Source: an uncultured Ruminococcus sp.
GTDB taxonomy: Bacteria; Bacillota; Clostridia; Oscillospirales; Ruminococcaceae
Reading direction: 5' to 3'
Length of the DNA: 7,382 nucleotides
NCBI GenBank assembly: GCA_947173865.1
Contig: CAMWGS010000100.1
Location: forward strand, 1-7,382
The notes beneath the pieces were generated by a model that did not search any database, was not told where the DNA came from, and saw only the letters and a list, made by a program, of their open reading frames with translations. Positions 1 to 6,754 of the stretch are shown piece after piece (positions within the stretch are counted from its first letter, which is position 1; each line of letters begins with the position of its first letter). The position numbers were made by a program, and so were the translations under genes.

Positions 1-102
1 TTATGGACTGTACTTCAAATGATACTCCCTGAAACTATTACAATTGATGTTACAAAATTAAAAGAAAAATATAAGGATACTAAACGAATAGTTGTAAGGT
101 GA
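1..102 (+). CDS. C-terminal end of an unidentified upstream gene (5' partial)
   Basis: Frame 1 is open from the window edge to a TGA at 100-102 and gives 33 residues, starting LWTVLQMILPET and ending YKDTKRIVVR. The tail is basic and I do not recognise the family. Its stop lies 5 bp before the chosen hsdS start and is part of the hsdS ribosome binding site, which suggests co-transcription and coupled translation. In type I restriction operons the gene before hsdS is usually hsdM, but these 33 residues show no methyltransferase motif (those lie further upstream in HsdM) and do not look to me like a typical HsdM end. It could equally be an accessory gene inserted between hsdM and hsdS. That it is coding is inferred from frame, spacing and context; the product is left open. 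Confidence 0.5.
   Translation, partial: LWTVLQMILPETITIDVTKLKEKYKDTKRIVVR
96..102 (+). promoter_or_regulatory. Ribosome binding site that fixes the hsdS start
   Basis: AAGGTGA lies 5 nt before the ATG at 108. A GTG at 99 in the same frame would add three residues, but it sits inside this Shine-Dalgarno sequence and has no good site of its own, so the ATG at 108 is preferred. The TGA of the upstream gene is the last three bases of the site, so a terminating ribosome would stand directly on it. Confidence 0.7.
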
Positions 103-107
103 AAATA

Positions 108-1322
108 ATGACCAAACTTGAACAACTAATAAAAGAACTTTGCTCGAATGGTGTGGAGTATAAGAAACTCGGTGATATATGCAATAAAATTGTTGATGGT
201 ATGCATAATTTGCCTAAAGAAGCATGTTCGTCAGGACAATACCCTATTTTAAGTGCTCAAAATGTACATAATGATACTATCGATTTAATCACAAGCAAAT
301 ATGTTGATGCACTTGTTTTTGAAAAAGAAAATGTAAGAACAGGTGTAGCAAAAGGCGACGTTTTATTAACTATTGTTGGTGCAATCGGGAGGACTGCTTT
401 AGTGCAGGACGAACTAAAAGCACTATTTCAGAGAAGTATATGTGTCATTAAGCCTGATAATAATTGTATTGATTCATCATTTTTAAAATATGTTTTAGAC
501 AGTTCTGCAATTCAAAATTATATTCAATCAAATGCACATGGGGCTGCACAAAAAGGTTTGTATTTAAAACAAGTAGAACAAATTAAAATCCCTGTACCGC
601 CTGTAGAGGTACAATATGAAATCGTGCGAATCCTTGACAATTTCATAGAACTTACGGCAGAACTTACGGCAGAACTTACGGCTCGCAAAAGGCAGTATGA
701 ATATTATCGGGATATGCTGTTAGATTTTGGTGATGATGTTGAATATAAAACACTGGGAGAAGTCTTTGATATTCGTAACGGCTACACTCCGTCAAAGTCA
801 AAAGAGGAATACTGGAAAAATGGTACTGTTCCATGGTTTCGTATGGACGATATAAGGGAAAATGGTAGGATTTTATCATCAGCACTCCAAAAGGTAACTC
901 ATGAAGCTACCAAAAATAAACCTTTTCCTGCTAATTCAATTATTATATCTACATCTGCCACCATAGGCGAACATGCTTTAATCACAGTAGATTTTTTATC
1001 AAATCAGAGGTTCACCTGTTTGACATTGAAAAAAGAATATCAGGATAGATATGATATGATGTTTATATTCTACTATTGTTTTATTCTGAGTAAATATTGC
1101 TTAGAAAATCTCAATCAAAGCAGTTTTGCTTCTGTTGATATGAAAAAGTTTAGTAAATTTAGATTTCCTCTTATCCACATTGATAAACAAAAACATATCG
1201 TATCCATTCTTAACCGCTTCGACAAACTTTCTGAGGGCTTGCTTGCGGAGATAGAAGCAAGAAGAAAACAGTATGAATATTATAGGGACAAGCTGTTGTC
1301 CTTTGAGGAGCTGAGAACATGA
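108..1322 (+). CDS. hsdS: Type I restriction-modification specificity subunit HsdS
   Basis: HsdS is the DNA-recognition subunit of a type I restriction-modification complex. It binds two HsdM subunits and, for cleavage, HsdR. The 404-residue protein has the usual two-half layout. A short N-terminal conserved segment (GVEYKKLGD, about 15-23) leads into target-recognition domain 1 (about 24-170). A central helical spacer (about 175-210) contains three ELTA repeats (181-192) and QYEYYRDML (196-204). Target-recognition domain 2 starts at VEYKTLGEV (211-219) and runs to about 365, and a C-terminal conserved helix contains QYEYYRDKL (388-396). The repeated VEYK-LG and QYEYYRD motifs are the pseudo-symmetric conserved regions of the family. 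Length is normal and no frameshift is seen. Domain 1 is very AT-rich (two sampled 60-base lines at 421-540 are 28% and 23% GC), unlike hsdR. The ATG at 108 was chosen over a GTG at 99 on ribosome-binding-site position. The 3' end overlaps hsdR by 4 bp. Confidence 0.95.
   Translation: MTKLEQLIKELCSNGVEYKKLGDICNKIVDGMHNLPKEACSSGQYPILSAQNVHNDTIDLITSKYVDALVFEKENVRTGVAKGDVLLTIVGAIGRTALVQDELKALFQRSICVIKPDNNCIDSSFLKYVLDSSAIQNYIQSNAHGAAQKGLYLKQVEQIKIPVPPVEVQYEIVRILDNFIELTAELTAELTARKRQYEYYRDMLLDFGDDVEYKTLGEVFDIRNGYTPSKSKEEYWKNGTVPWFRMDDIRENGRILSSALQKVTHEATKNKPFPANSIIISTSATIGEHALITVDFLSNQRFTCLTLKKEYQDRYDMMFIFYYCFILSKYCLENLNQSSFASVDMKKFSKFRFPLIHIDKQKHIVSILNRFDKLSEGLLAEIEARRKQYEYYRDKLLSFEELRT
648..683 (+). 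repeat. Three tandem copies of a 12-bp unit in the hsdS central spacer
   Basis: The unit GAACTTACGGCA occurs at 648-659 and 660-671, with a third copy at 672-683 that differs only in its last base (T for A). It is in frame and encodes ELTA three times (HsdS residues 181-192), in the helix that separates the two target-recognition domains. EcoR124I and EcoR124II differ by 2 versus 3 copies of a comparable 12-bp TAEL-type repeat at this site, and their targets differ by one base in the central spacer. By analogy, copy number here should set the distance between the two half-sites and may vary by slippage or unequal recombination. Confidence 0.9.
693..722 (+). repeat. Direct repeat, central copy, in hsdS
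   Basis: This stretch, starting CAGTATGAATATTAT and encoding QYEYYRDMLL, is matched 576 bp downstream at 1269-1298 with only a few mismatches; the first 15 bases are identical. It corresponds to the repeated conserved region of HsdS. Such repeats are known sites of homologous exchange of the intervening target-recognition domain. Confidence 0.8.
1269..1298 (+). repeat. Direct repeat, C-terminal copy, in hsdS
   Basis: Second copy of the repeat at 693-722, encoding QYEYYRDKLL. The pair flanks target-recognition domain 2 precisely, so recombination between this gene and another hsdS could swap that domain without breaking the frame. No second hsdS or site-specific recombinase gene is visible in this window. 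Confidence 0.8.
1305..1310 (+). promoter_or_regulatory. Ribosome binding site for hsdR within hsdS
   Basis: GAGGAG lies 8 nt before the hsdR ATG at 1319, inside the last codons of hsdS. With the ATGA stop/start overlap it indicates translational coupling of the two genes. Confidence 0.75.
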
Positions 1323-4300
1323 GCTACTTCAACATTGTAGCCGCAACAAGTGAAAATACCGTTGTTACGGAGTATATCCCCGAACAGCGTACCGCCGATG
1401 CCTACCAAAGCGAAGCGGAGCTTGAAAGGGATTTTATCCGCCGTCTTGGTGAACTTGGCTATGAATATCTTACCATACACAAGGAAAATGACCTGATAGG
1501 AAATTTGAGAAAACAGCTTGAAACGCTCAACAGCTATGCCTTTACAGATAGCGAGTGGAAACGCTTTTTCACGGAGTATATAGCTAATGCAAATGAAGGT
1601 ATCGTTGAGAAAACAAAAACGATACAGGAAGATAGCGTAAAAAACTTAAAGCGTGACGACGGTACAACAAAAAACATCACGCTTATCGACAAAAAGAATA
1701 TCCACAACAACTGCCTGCAAGTTATCAATCAGTATGAAGTTGATACGGGTAAACGACAGAACCGCTATGATGTGACGGTACTTGTGAACGGCTTTCCGCT
1801 TGTGCATATTGAGCTGAAACGGCGAGGTGTGCCGATTCGTGAAGCGTTCAATCAGATAGACCGCTATCAGCGTGACAGTTTCTGGGCAGGCTCAGGTTTG
1901 TTTGAGTATGTGCAGATTTTCGTTATTTCCAATGGCACAAATACAAAATATTATTCAAATACCACTCGTTTTAATGCTGTGAAAGAAGCAGGCAAGAGCC
2001 GTAAAAAGACGAAAACAAGCAATTCCTTTGAGTTCACTTCCTTTTGGGCGGACGCAAGCAACAAGGTCATTCCCGATCTTGTGGACTTCACAAATACCTT
2101 TTTCGCAAAGCATACTATCCTCAATATTCTCACGAAATACTGCATTTTTACATCTGAAAATCTCCTGCTTGTTATGCGTCCATATCAGATCGTAGCTACG
2201 GAGCGTATTCTTAACCGCATTGAAATTGCTCATAACTATAAGAAATACGGCTCTATTGCAGGCGGCGGATATATATGGCACACAACAGGCTCGGGCAAGA
2301 CATTGTCCTCGTTCAAGTCGGCACGTCTTGCTTCAAAGCTCAATTATATTGACAAGGTACTTTTCGTGGTTGACCGAAAAGATCTTGACTATCAGACCAT
2401 GCGTGAATATGACCGCTTTGAAAAGGGTGCTGCAAACAGCAATACTTCCACAACGGTGCTGAAAAGACAACTTGAAAATCCCGACTGCCGTATCATCATC
2501 ACAACCATTCAGAAACTTGCGACTTTTATCAAGAAAAATCCAGCTCACGATGTTTATGACAAGCGTGTGGTTATCATATTTGATGAGTGCCACAGAAGCC
2601 AATTCGGTGATATGCACCAATCTATCACAAAAAAATTCAAGAAATACCATCTTTTCGGCTTCACTGGTACGCCGATATTTGCCTTAAATTCAGGAACAAG
2701 CAAAAATCCGAACCTACGCACTACTGCACAGGCTTTCGGAGATCAGCTTCATTCTTATACCATTGTTGATGCTATCAACGATAAAAATGTTCTTCCGTTC
2801 CGTGTTGATTATATCAAGACGATGGACAAGGAAGAAGATATTGAAGATGTCAAGGTGTGGGATATTGACCGTGAGAAAGCATATATGTCTCCGAAGCGTA
2901 TCACCCTTGTTGCCGAATATATCTTAGACCACTTTAATCAGAAAACATACCGCAACGAGCGTACATACAGCTATAATGTTCTGACAAATATTTCCGAAGT
3001 CGCTGAGTCCAAAAAGCGTGAACAGGTACAGGAAGTAAAGGATAAACGACATATCAGCGGTTTCAACTCTATATTTGCAGTATCCTCGGTGCAGGCTGCA
3101 AAGCTCTACTATGAGGAATTTATGAAGCAGATGACTGTAAGTCCCGAAAAAGCTCTGAAAATCGCCGTTATTTATAGCTATGGTGCGAATGAGGAAGATC
3201 CCGACGGCATACTCGATGAAGAAAATCCCGAAGATACTTCTGCACTCGATTCTACTTCAAGAGATTTTCTCGAAAAGGCTATAAATGACTATAACAAGCA
3301 GTTTAACACCAATTATGATACATCAAGCGACAAGTTCCAGAGCTACTACAAAGATGTTTCGCTCCGTATGAAGAACAAAGAGCTTGACCTTTTGATTGTG
3401 GTCAATATGTTTCTGACAGGCTTTGATGCTACCACGCTCAATACCCTGTGGGTGGATAAAAACCTCAAAATGCACGGTCTGATACAAGCATATAGCCGTA
3501 CCAACCGAATACTCAATTCAATCAAGACGTTCGGTAATATCGTATGTTTCCGTGCATTGCAGAAAAGGACGGACGCTGCTATCTCTCTTTTTGGCGATAA
3601 AGAAGCAGGCGGCATTGTGACCTTGCAGAGTTTTGATGATTATTACAATGGTTATGAGGACAGCAAGGGAAAGCACATAGACGGCTATGTGGATATGATA
3701 GACAGGCTCTTAAAAGATTTTCCGCTTGACGAGCCGAAAATCACTGTGGAAGAACGTCAGAAAGAGTTTATTGCTCTGCTCGGTGCTATCCTGCGTATGC
3801 GTAATCTGCTTGTGAGTTTTGATGAGTTTGAGGGCAAGGAGATCATCTCGGAGCGTGATTTTCAGGACTACCTCGGACGGTATCAGGACTTGCGTGACGA
3901 ATGGAACGAACGGCGCAAAAAGGGCAATCTGACGGACATTGACGATGATATTGTATTTGAGATTGAGCTTATTAAGCAGATAGAGATCAATATTGACTAT
4001 ATACTTATGCTCGTGGCTCAATATCACGATAGTCATTGTATGGACAAGGAAGTTCTTATCACTATTCAGAAAGCTGTTGATTCCAGTCCTGAGCTGAGAA
4101 GCAAAAAAGACCTTATTGAAAACTTTATTGCAGGCATCAACGAGGTCGATGACGTTATGAACGAATGGCACAGTTATGTTGCTGAGGAGCGTGAAAAGAC
4201 TCTTGTATGGCTCATCACGGAGGAAAAGCTCAAAGAGGAGGAAACAAGAGCATTTATTGCAGGCGCTTTCCGTGACGGTGCTGTTAAAACAACAGGAACG

Positions 4301-4420
4301 GATATAGACAAAATACTGCCTGCGGTATCACGTTTTGGCGGTGGCAATCGCAAGGCGAAGAAAGAAACTGTTATCGAAAAGCTCAAGGCTTTCTTTGAAC
4401 GGTTTTGGAATATAGGATGA
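1319..4420 (+). CDS. hsdR: Type I restriction endonuclease subunit HsdR, EcoR124I-like
   Basis: HsdR is the ATP-dependent DNA translocase and nuclease of the type I complex; it cuts unmethylated DNA far from the recognition site. The 1033-residue protein is close to the usual length of the EcoR124I (type IC) family. The N-terminal PD-(D/E)XK nuclease shows D151, E165 and K167 (E-L-K), plus the RecB-like QxxxY motif Q179-Y183. The first three positions match the catalytic residues I remember for EcoR124I. The superfamily 2 motor follows: Walker A GSGKT at 324-328 (K327), DECH at 422-425, TGT at 449-451, LTGFD at 699-703 and the arginine-finger motif SRTNR at 726-730. The region after about 790 is the helical C-terminal part that docks on the methyltransferase core. 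All key residues are intact. The ATG overlaps the hsdS stop (ATGA). Base composition is higher in GC than hsdS (48% in two sampled lines). HsdM must be supplied from outside this window for function. Confidence 0.96.
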   Translation: MSYFNIVAATSENTVVTEYIPEQRTADAYQSEAELERDFIRRLGELGYEYLTIHKENDLIGNLRKQLETLNSYAFTDSEWKRFFTEYIANANEGIVEKTKTIQEDSVKNLKRDDGTTKNITLIDKKNIHNNCLQVINQYEVDTGKRQNRYDVTVLVNGFPLVHIELKRRGVPIREAFNQIDRYQRDSFWAGSGLFEYVQIFVISNGTNTKYYSNTTRFNAVKEAGKSRKKTKTSNSFEFTSFWADASNKVIPDLVDFTNTFFAKHTILNILTKYCIFTSENLLLVMRPYQIVATERILNRIEIAHNYKKYGSIAGGGYIWHTTGSGKTLSSFKSARLASKLNYIDKVLFVVDRKDLDYQTMREYDRFEKGAANSNTSTTVLKRQLENPDCRIIITTIQKLATFIKKNPAHDVYDKRVVIIFDECHRSQFGDMHQSITKKFKKYHLFGFTGTPIFALNSGTSKNPNLRTTAQAFGDQLHSYTIVDAINDKNVLPFRVDYIKTMDKEEDIEDVKVWDIDREKAYMSPKRITLVAEYILDHFNQKTYRNERTYSYNVLTNISEVAESKKREQVQEVKDKRHISGFNSIFAVSSVQAAKLYYEEFMKQMTVSPEKALKIAVIYSYGANEEDPDGILDEENPEDTSALDSTSRDFLEKAINDYNKQFNTNYDTSSDKFQSYYKDVSLRMKNKELDLLIVVNMFLTGFDATTLNTLWVDKNLKMHGLIQAYSRTNRILNSIKTFGNIVCFRALQKRTDAAISLFGDKEAGGIVTLQSFDDYYNGYEDSKGKHIDGYVDMIDRLLKDFPLDEPKITVEERQKEFIALLGAILRMRNLLVSFDEFEGKEIISERDFQDYLGRYQDLRDEWNERRKKGNLTDIDDDIVFEIELIKQIEINIDYILMLVAQYHDSHCMDKEVLITIQKAVDSSPELRSKKDLIENFIAGINEVDDVMNEWHSYVAEEREKTLVWLITEEKLKEEETRAFIAGAFRDGAVKTTGTDIDKILPAVSRFGGGNRKAKKETVIEKLKAFFERFWNIG

Positions 4421-4432
4421 TTATTTTTGATT

Positions 4433-4447
4433 GGGCAATAAATGCCC
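4433..4447 (+). promoter_or_regulatory. Small hairpin between hsdR and the DUF262 gene
   Basis: GGGCA (4433-4437) and TGCCC (4443-4447) form a perfect 5-bp stem with an ATAAA loop, 12 bp after the hsdR stop. No T-run follows, so it is not a convincing terminator. The GCCC arm (4444-4447) can instead pair with GGGC at 4459-4462, which overlaps the AGGAGG of the next gene. A role in tuning expression of that gene is possible, but the stems are short. Confidence 0.3.
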
Positions 4448-4454
4448 GTTCTTT

Positions 4455-4460
4455 AGGAGG
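4455..4460 (+). promoter_or_regulatory. Ribosome binding site of the DUF262 gene
   Basis: A full AGGAGG is placed 8 nt before the ATG at 4469. It decides the start and argues that this gene can be translated independently of hsdR. Its last bases fall in the possible competing stem described for the upstream hairpin. Confidence 0.85.
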
Positions 4461-4468
4461 GCAAATAT

Positions 4469-6313
4469 ATGATAAAAAAAGTAGATCAGACATCTGTTGC
4501 TGATATTTTTTCTATTAACAGTGATCGTATATACCGTATTCCGAAGTATCAACGAGAATATACTTGGGGAACGAGGGATTGGGATGCTCTGTTCAGAGAT
4601 GTGACGGAAAATGGCAACGGTTACTTCCTTGGTTCATACATTTGTGTGAATAGCGGTTCCTTAAACGGAACAACTCTTGAAGTTATTGACGGACAGCAGA
4701 GATTTACGACGTTGACACTGTTGCTTACTGCACTTTATGAAAAACTATCTGAACTTGAGAATCAAATGGAATCGGAAGATAAAACAGATCTCTTTAATCT
4801 TCGTGGTGAACTTGCCAACAAAAAGCACCAAACTAATTCTTCAGGAAGAAAGTATCATTATACACATCGACTGATTCTTCAAAAGCAGAATATGAACGAC
4901 GAGGATTTTTCTTACTTATTATCGTCAAAGGGAATTATTTCCGAAAACAAGAGTAAGCCTAATAATTATGGAAATCGGAGAATTGCCAAGGCATATAAGC
5001 ATTTCATAAAGCTAATTGAGGAACGAGTGCAAGAAATTAAAACAGAGAATCCAGACATGGACGATATAAGTGCTCTTTTCTTTATCAAAAATCAATTTGA
5101 GCAGGCGATAATGGTAGGCATAGAGGTTGACACAAATAAAGATGCGTATATGCTCTTTGAATCGCTTAATAAACGAGGTGTTCCGCTTTCTGCAATAGAT
5201 CTGATTAAAAACACTCTGATTGCAACGGCTGACAATGAATCTGATGCTGATGAAGCATACGAGCAGTGGAAGCAGATACTCAATAATATTGCACCTGATG
5301 ATTATTCCGTACAGGAACGTTTCTTCAGGCAGTATTACAATGCATTCCGAGAAGAATTAAACAAACCATATACTGACCCAGATAAGAAATATCATTTGGG
5401 ATATCTCGCAACCCGAACGACCTTGCTGGATATTTATGAACAAATGATAAAGCATAACTATACGAAGCTGCTTGATGACCTTTTAGTAAAATCCCAAAAG
5501 TATGCTCTGATTATAAACAACAGTGATGAAGAACATGTATATACATCTGCATTGCTGGATCTTGCACGAATATCTGGTGCACCGTCTTATCTTTTACTGC
5601 TTTACATTCTGTCTAAGCAAGAAGAATTAAAACTTACAGATGCTCATATACAGCAAATTGTCAAATTGTTGATCACATTCTTTGTCAGGAGAAATGTTAC
5701 TGATGTACCGAATACAAGAAAACTAACCCAGCTATTCATAGATCTTATTTCTGATATCAAAAATTTACAAGGAGATGCAATTATACACTGCATTCGCCAT
5801 AAATTCAAATCTGTTGCAGCAACCGATGAGGAATTTAAAGCAAAACTTCGTGGATCGTTATATGACGAAAACCCCGAAGCTGTACGCTTTATTCTGTGTA
5901 GCATAGAATCAGAGCATCAGACTAAGGAAATATACTCTGATCTCTGGTCTCGAGACAGCAGTAATAAGTATATCTGGACAATTGAACATATCTTCCCAGA
6001 GGGACAGAATATTCCTGATCCATGGGTCAAAATGATTGCAAATGGAGATAAAGAACTTGCAAAGCAGTATCTATCCGAGTATGTTCATACACTTGGGAAT
6101 TTAACGATAACCGGATATAATCAAAATCTGTCTAATATGTCTTTTGACAAAAAGAAAGACAGAAAATCTAAGGATAAATCAAAAGATATCGGCTATAGAA
6201 ACGGATTGTTTTTGAATCAAGATGTAGTTACAGAAGATATATGGACGATTGATAAAATTAAGAATAGGACGAATAAAATCGTCAATATTCTGCTTAATAT
6301 GTATCAGTGGTAA
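4469..6313 (+). CDS. DUF262/DUF1524 (GmrSD-like) predicted defence nuclease
   Basis: This 614-residue protein joins the two halves of the GmrSD-type modification-dependent (type IV) restriction family. The N-terminal DUF262 (ParB/sulfiredoxin-like NTPase fold) shows IPKYQREYTW at 24-33 and the signature DGQQR at 74-78. A long helical middle region follows. The C-terminal DUF1524 is an HNH-type nuclease, with EHIFP carrying H507 and P510, then LGNLT around N544 and the NxxLSN stretch (N551, N553, N556) followed by a Lys-rich segment at 561-570. Both active modules look complete. GmrSD itself cuts phage DNA with glucosylated hydroxymethylcytosine; relatives differ in target, so the substrate here is unknown. 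It lies 48 bp after hsdR on the same strand with no clear terminator between, so it is probably the last gene of the restriction operon. A sampled line of it is 33% GC, lower than hsdR, which hints at separate acquisition. Confidence 0.9.
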   Translation: MIKKVDQTSVADIFSINSDRIYRIPKYQREYTWGTRDWDALFRDVTENGNGYFLGSYICVNSGSLNGTTLEVIDGQQRFTTLTLLLTALYEKLSELENQMESEDKTDLFNLRGELANKKHQTNSSGRKYHYTHRLILQKQNMNDEDFSYLLSSKGIISENKSKPNNYGNRRIAKAYKHFIKLIEERVQEIKTENPDMDDISALFFIKNQFEQAIMVGIEVDTNKDAYMLFESLNKRGVPLSAIDLIKNTLIATADNESDADEAYEQWKQILNNIAPDDYSVQERFFRQYYNAFREELNKPYTDPDKKYHLGYLATRTTLLDIYEQMIKHNYTKLLDDLLVKSQKYALIINNSDEEHVYTSALLDLARISGAPSYLLLLYILSKQEELKLTDAHIQQIVKLLITFFVRRNVTDVPNTRKLTQLFIDLISDIKNLQGDAIIHCIRHKFKSVAATDEEFKAKLRGSLYDENPEAVRFILCSIESEHQTKEIYSDLWSRDSSNKYIWTIEHIFPEGQNIPDPWVKMIANGDKELAKQYLSEYVHTLGNLTITGYNQNLSNMSFDKKKDRKSKDKSKDIGYRNGLFLNQDVVTEDIWTIDKIKNRTNKIVNILLNMYQW

Positions 6314-6360
6314 GCGGACGAGTTTCAAAGACTGAGTAGTTGCTTATGTTAGTTAAGTCG

Positions 6361-6397
6361 AATAAAGAGCGAGCTGCCGTATTTGACAACTCGCTCT
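6361..6397 (-). terminator. Probable intrinsic terminator of the minus-strand genes
   Basis: AGAGCGAG (6366-6373) and CTCGCTCT (6390-6397) form a perfect 8-bp stem around a 16-nt loop. On the minus strand the stem is followed by TTTATT (complement of 6361-6366) and lies just after the stop of the 70-codon gene. The T-run is short and the loop large, so efficiency may be modest. On the plus strand no T-run follows, so it is less likely to end the restriction operon, for which I see no other clear terminator in the 6314-6402 gap. Confidence 0.55.
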
Positions 6398-6402
6398 GCT
6401 GA

Positions 6403-6615
6403 CTATTCGTCCTCGTCCGAACACTCTGACAATCCGTGTAAGAGCTGAACGTAAATACATTCATATCGTTCACGTTCCTCGCCCTCAATAATCATCATCT
6501 GTCTGATGAAAAAGTCTTTGGCTTCTTCACGATCTTCCCAGACCTCACGCTTGCCATTGCACACGGTCGTGACCTTTTGAATTTTTGGCATTGCCAATTC
6601 AGGAATTTTCAACAT
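6403..6615 (-). CDS. Small acidic protein of a mobile element, function unknown
   Basis: A 70-residue protein with no signal peptide or membrane segment. It has a central charged helical part containing KREVWEDREEAKDFF (about 22-36), then GEERERYECIYVQLLHGL and an acidic end CSDEDE. Small proteins with an ERxRYxxIYxQLxxG...C-DE pattern are familiar to me beside relaxase genes in clostridial integrative elements, but I cannot name a family or a function. The start is supported by CGGAGGT at 6624-6630, 8 nt upstream, and by a candidate promoter. A hairpin terminator follows the stop. It is transcribed towards the restriction operon and could be the last gene of the mobilization module. Confidence 0.75.
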   Translation of the reverse strand: MLKIPELAMPKIQKVTTVCNGKREVWEDREEAKDFFIRQMMIIEGEERERYECIYVQLLHGLSECSDEDE

Positions 6616-6745
6616 AGCTGTGTACCTCCGTAAGTTTTATCGTTACTCCATTATAGCCGATAATAAATTCAGAGTCCAGCTCTGTGAAATAATTGTAATA
6701 ATTCTTGTGCAGGGCGCAGCAATAGAAGAAAAATCCTCGGTGCAT
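6599..6745 (-). CDS. Possible 48-codon ORF between relaxase and 70-codon gene
   Basis: The minus strand is open from an ATG at 6745 to a TGA at 6599-6601 and gives 48 residues. They begin MHRGFFFYCC, pass through TELDSEFIIGYNGVTIKLTE and end VHSYVENS. The C-terminal half looks protein-like. The ORF is in the same frame as the relaxase and begins 9 nt after its stop. It overlaps the start of the 70-codon gene by 17 bp in another frame, a spacing typical of coupled genes. Against it: I see no Shine-Dalgarno sequence before the ATG, and the stretch also contains a good promoter candidate, so it could be open by chance or be a leftover coding fragment. No family is recognised. Confidence 0.4.
   Translation of the reverse strand: MHRGFFFYCCALHKNYYNYFTELDSEFIIGYNGVTIKLTEVHSYVENS
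6624..6630 (-). promoter_or_regulatory. Ribosome binding site of the 70-codon gene
   Basis: On the minus strand CGGAGGT precedes the ATG at 6615 by 8 nt. This is a near-ideal site and supports the first methionine over the second one (M9). Confidence 0.75.
6650..6678 (-). promoter_or_regulatory. Candidate sigma-A promoter for the 70-codon gene
   Basis: On the minus strand TGGACT (-35, 6673-6678; 4 of 6 consensus) is followed by a 17-bp spacer and a perfect TATAAT (-10, 6650-6655). Transcription would begin near 6643, about 28 nt before the start codon, which leaves room for the GGAGG site. Spacing and the perfect -10 make this the best promoter candidate I found in the window. Confidence 0.5.
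6670..6684 (-). promoter_or_regulatory. Dyad over the -35 box, possible operator
   Basis: CAGAG (6670-6674) and CTCTG (6680-6684) form a perfect inverted repeat with a 5-bp centre, and the dyad covers the -35 hexamer. The position fits repressor binding, but the arms are short and no regulator gene is visible. Confidence 0.3.
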
Positions 6746-6754
6746 ATTGCTATA

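Noticed and set aside
99..107. GTG start at 99 for hsdS, giving three extra residues
   Set aside because: The GTG lies within the AAGGTGA ribosome binding site that is well placed for the ATG at 108, and HsdS proteins commonly begin at the MTKLEQL-type sequence.
3710..4171. Minus-strand 153-codon ORF inside hsdR
   Set aside because: It lies wholly antisense to a clearly conserved HsdR coding region and shows no recognisable motif, so it is a shadow frame.
6315..6419. 8-bp inverted repeat CGGACGAG / CTCGTCCG flanking the convergent junction, considered as element ends or an attachment site
   Set aside because: One arm is part of the coding end of the 70-codon gene, the arms are short, and an 8-bp match within about 100 bp is fairly likely by chance. 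No target duplication or integrase is visible.
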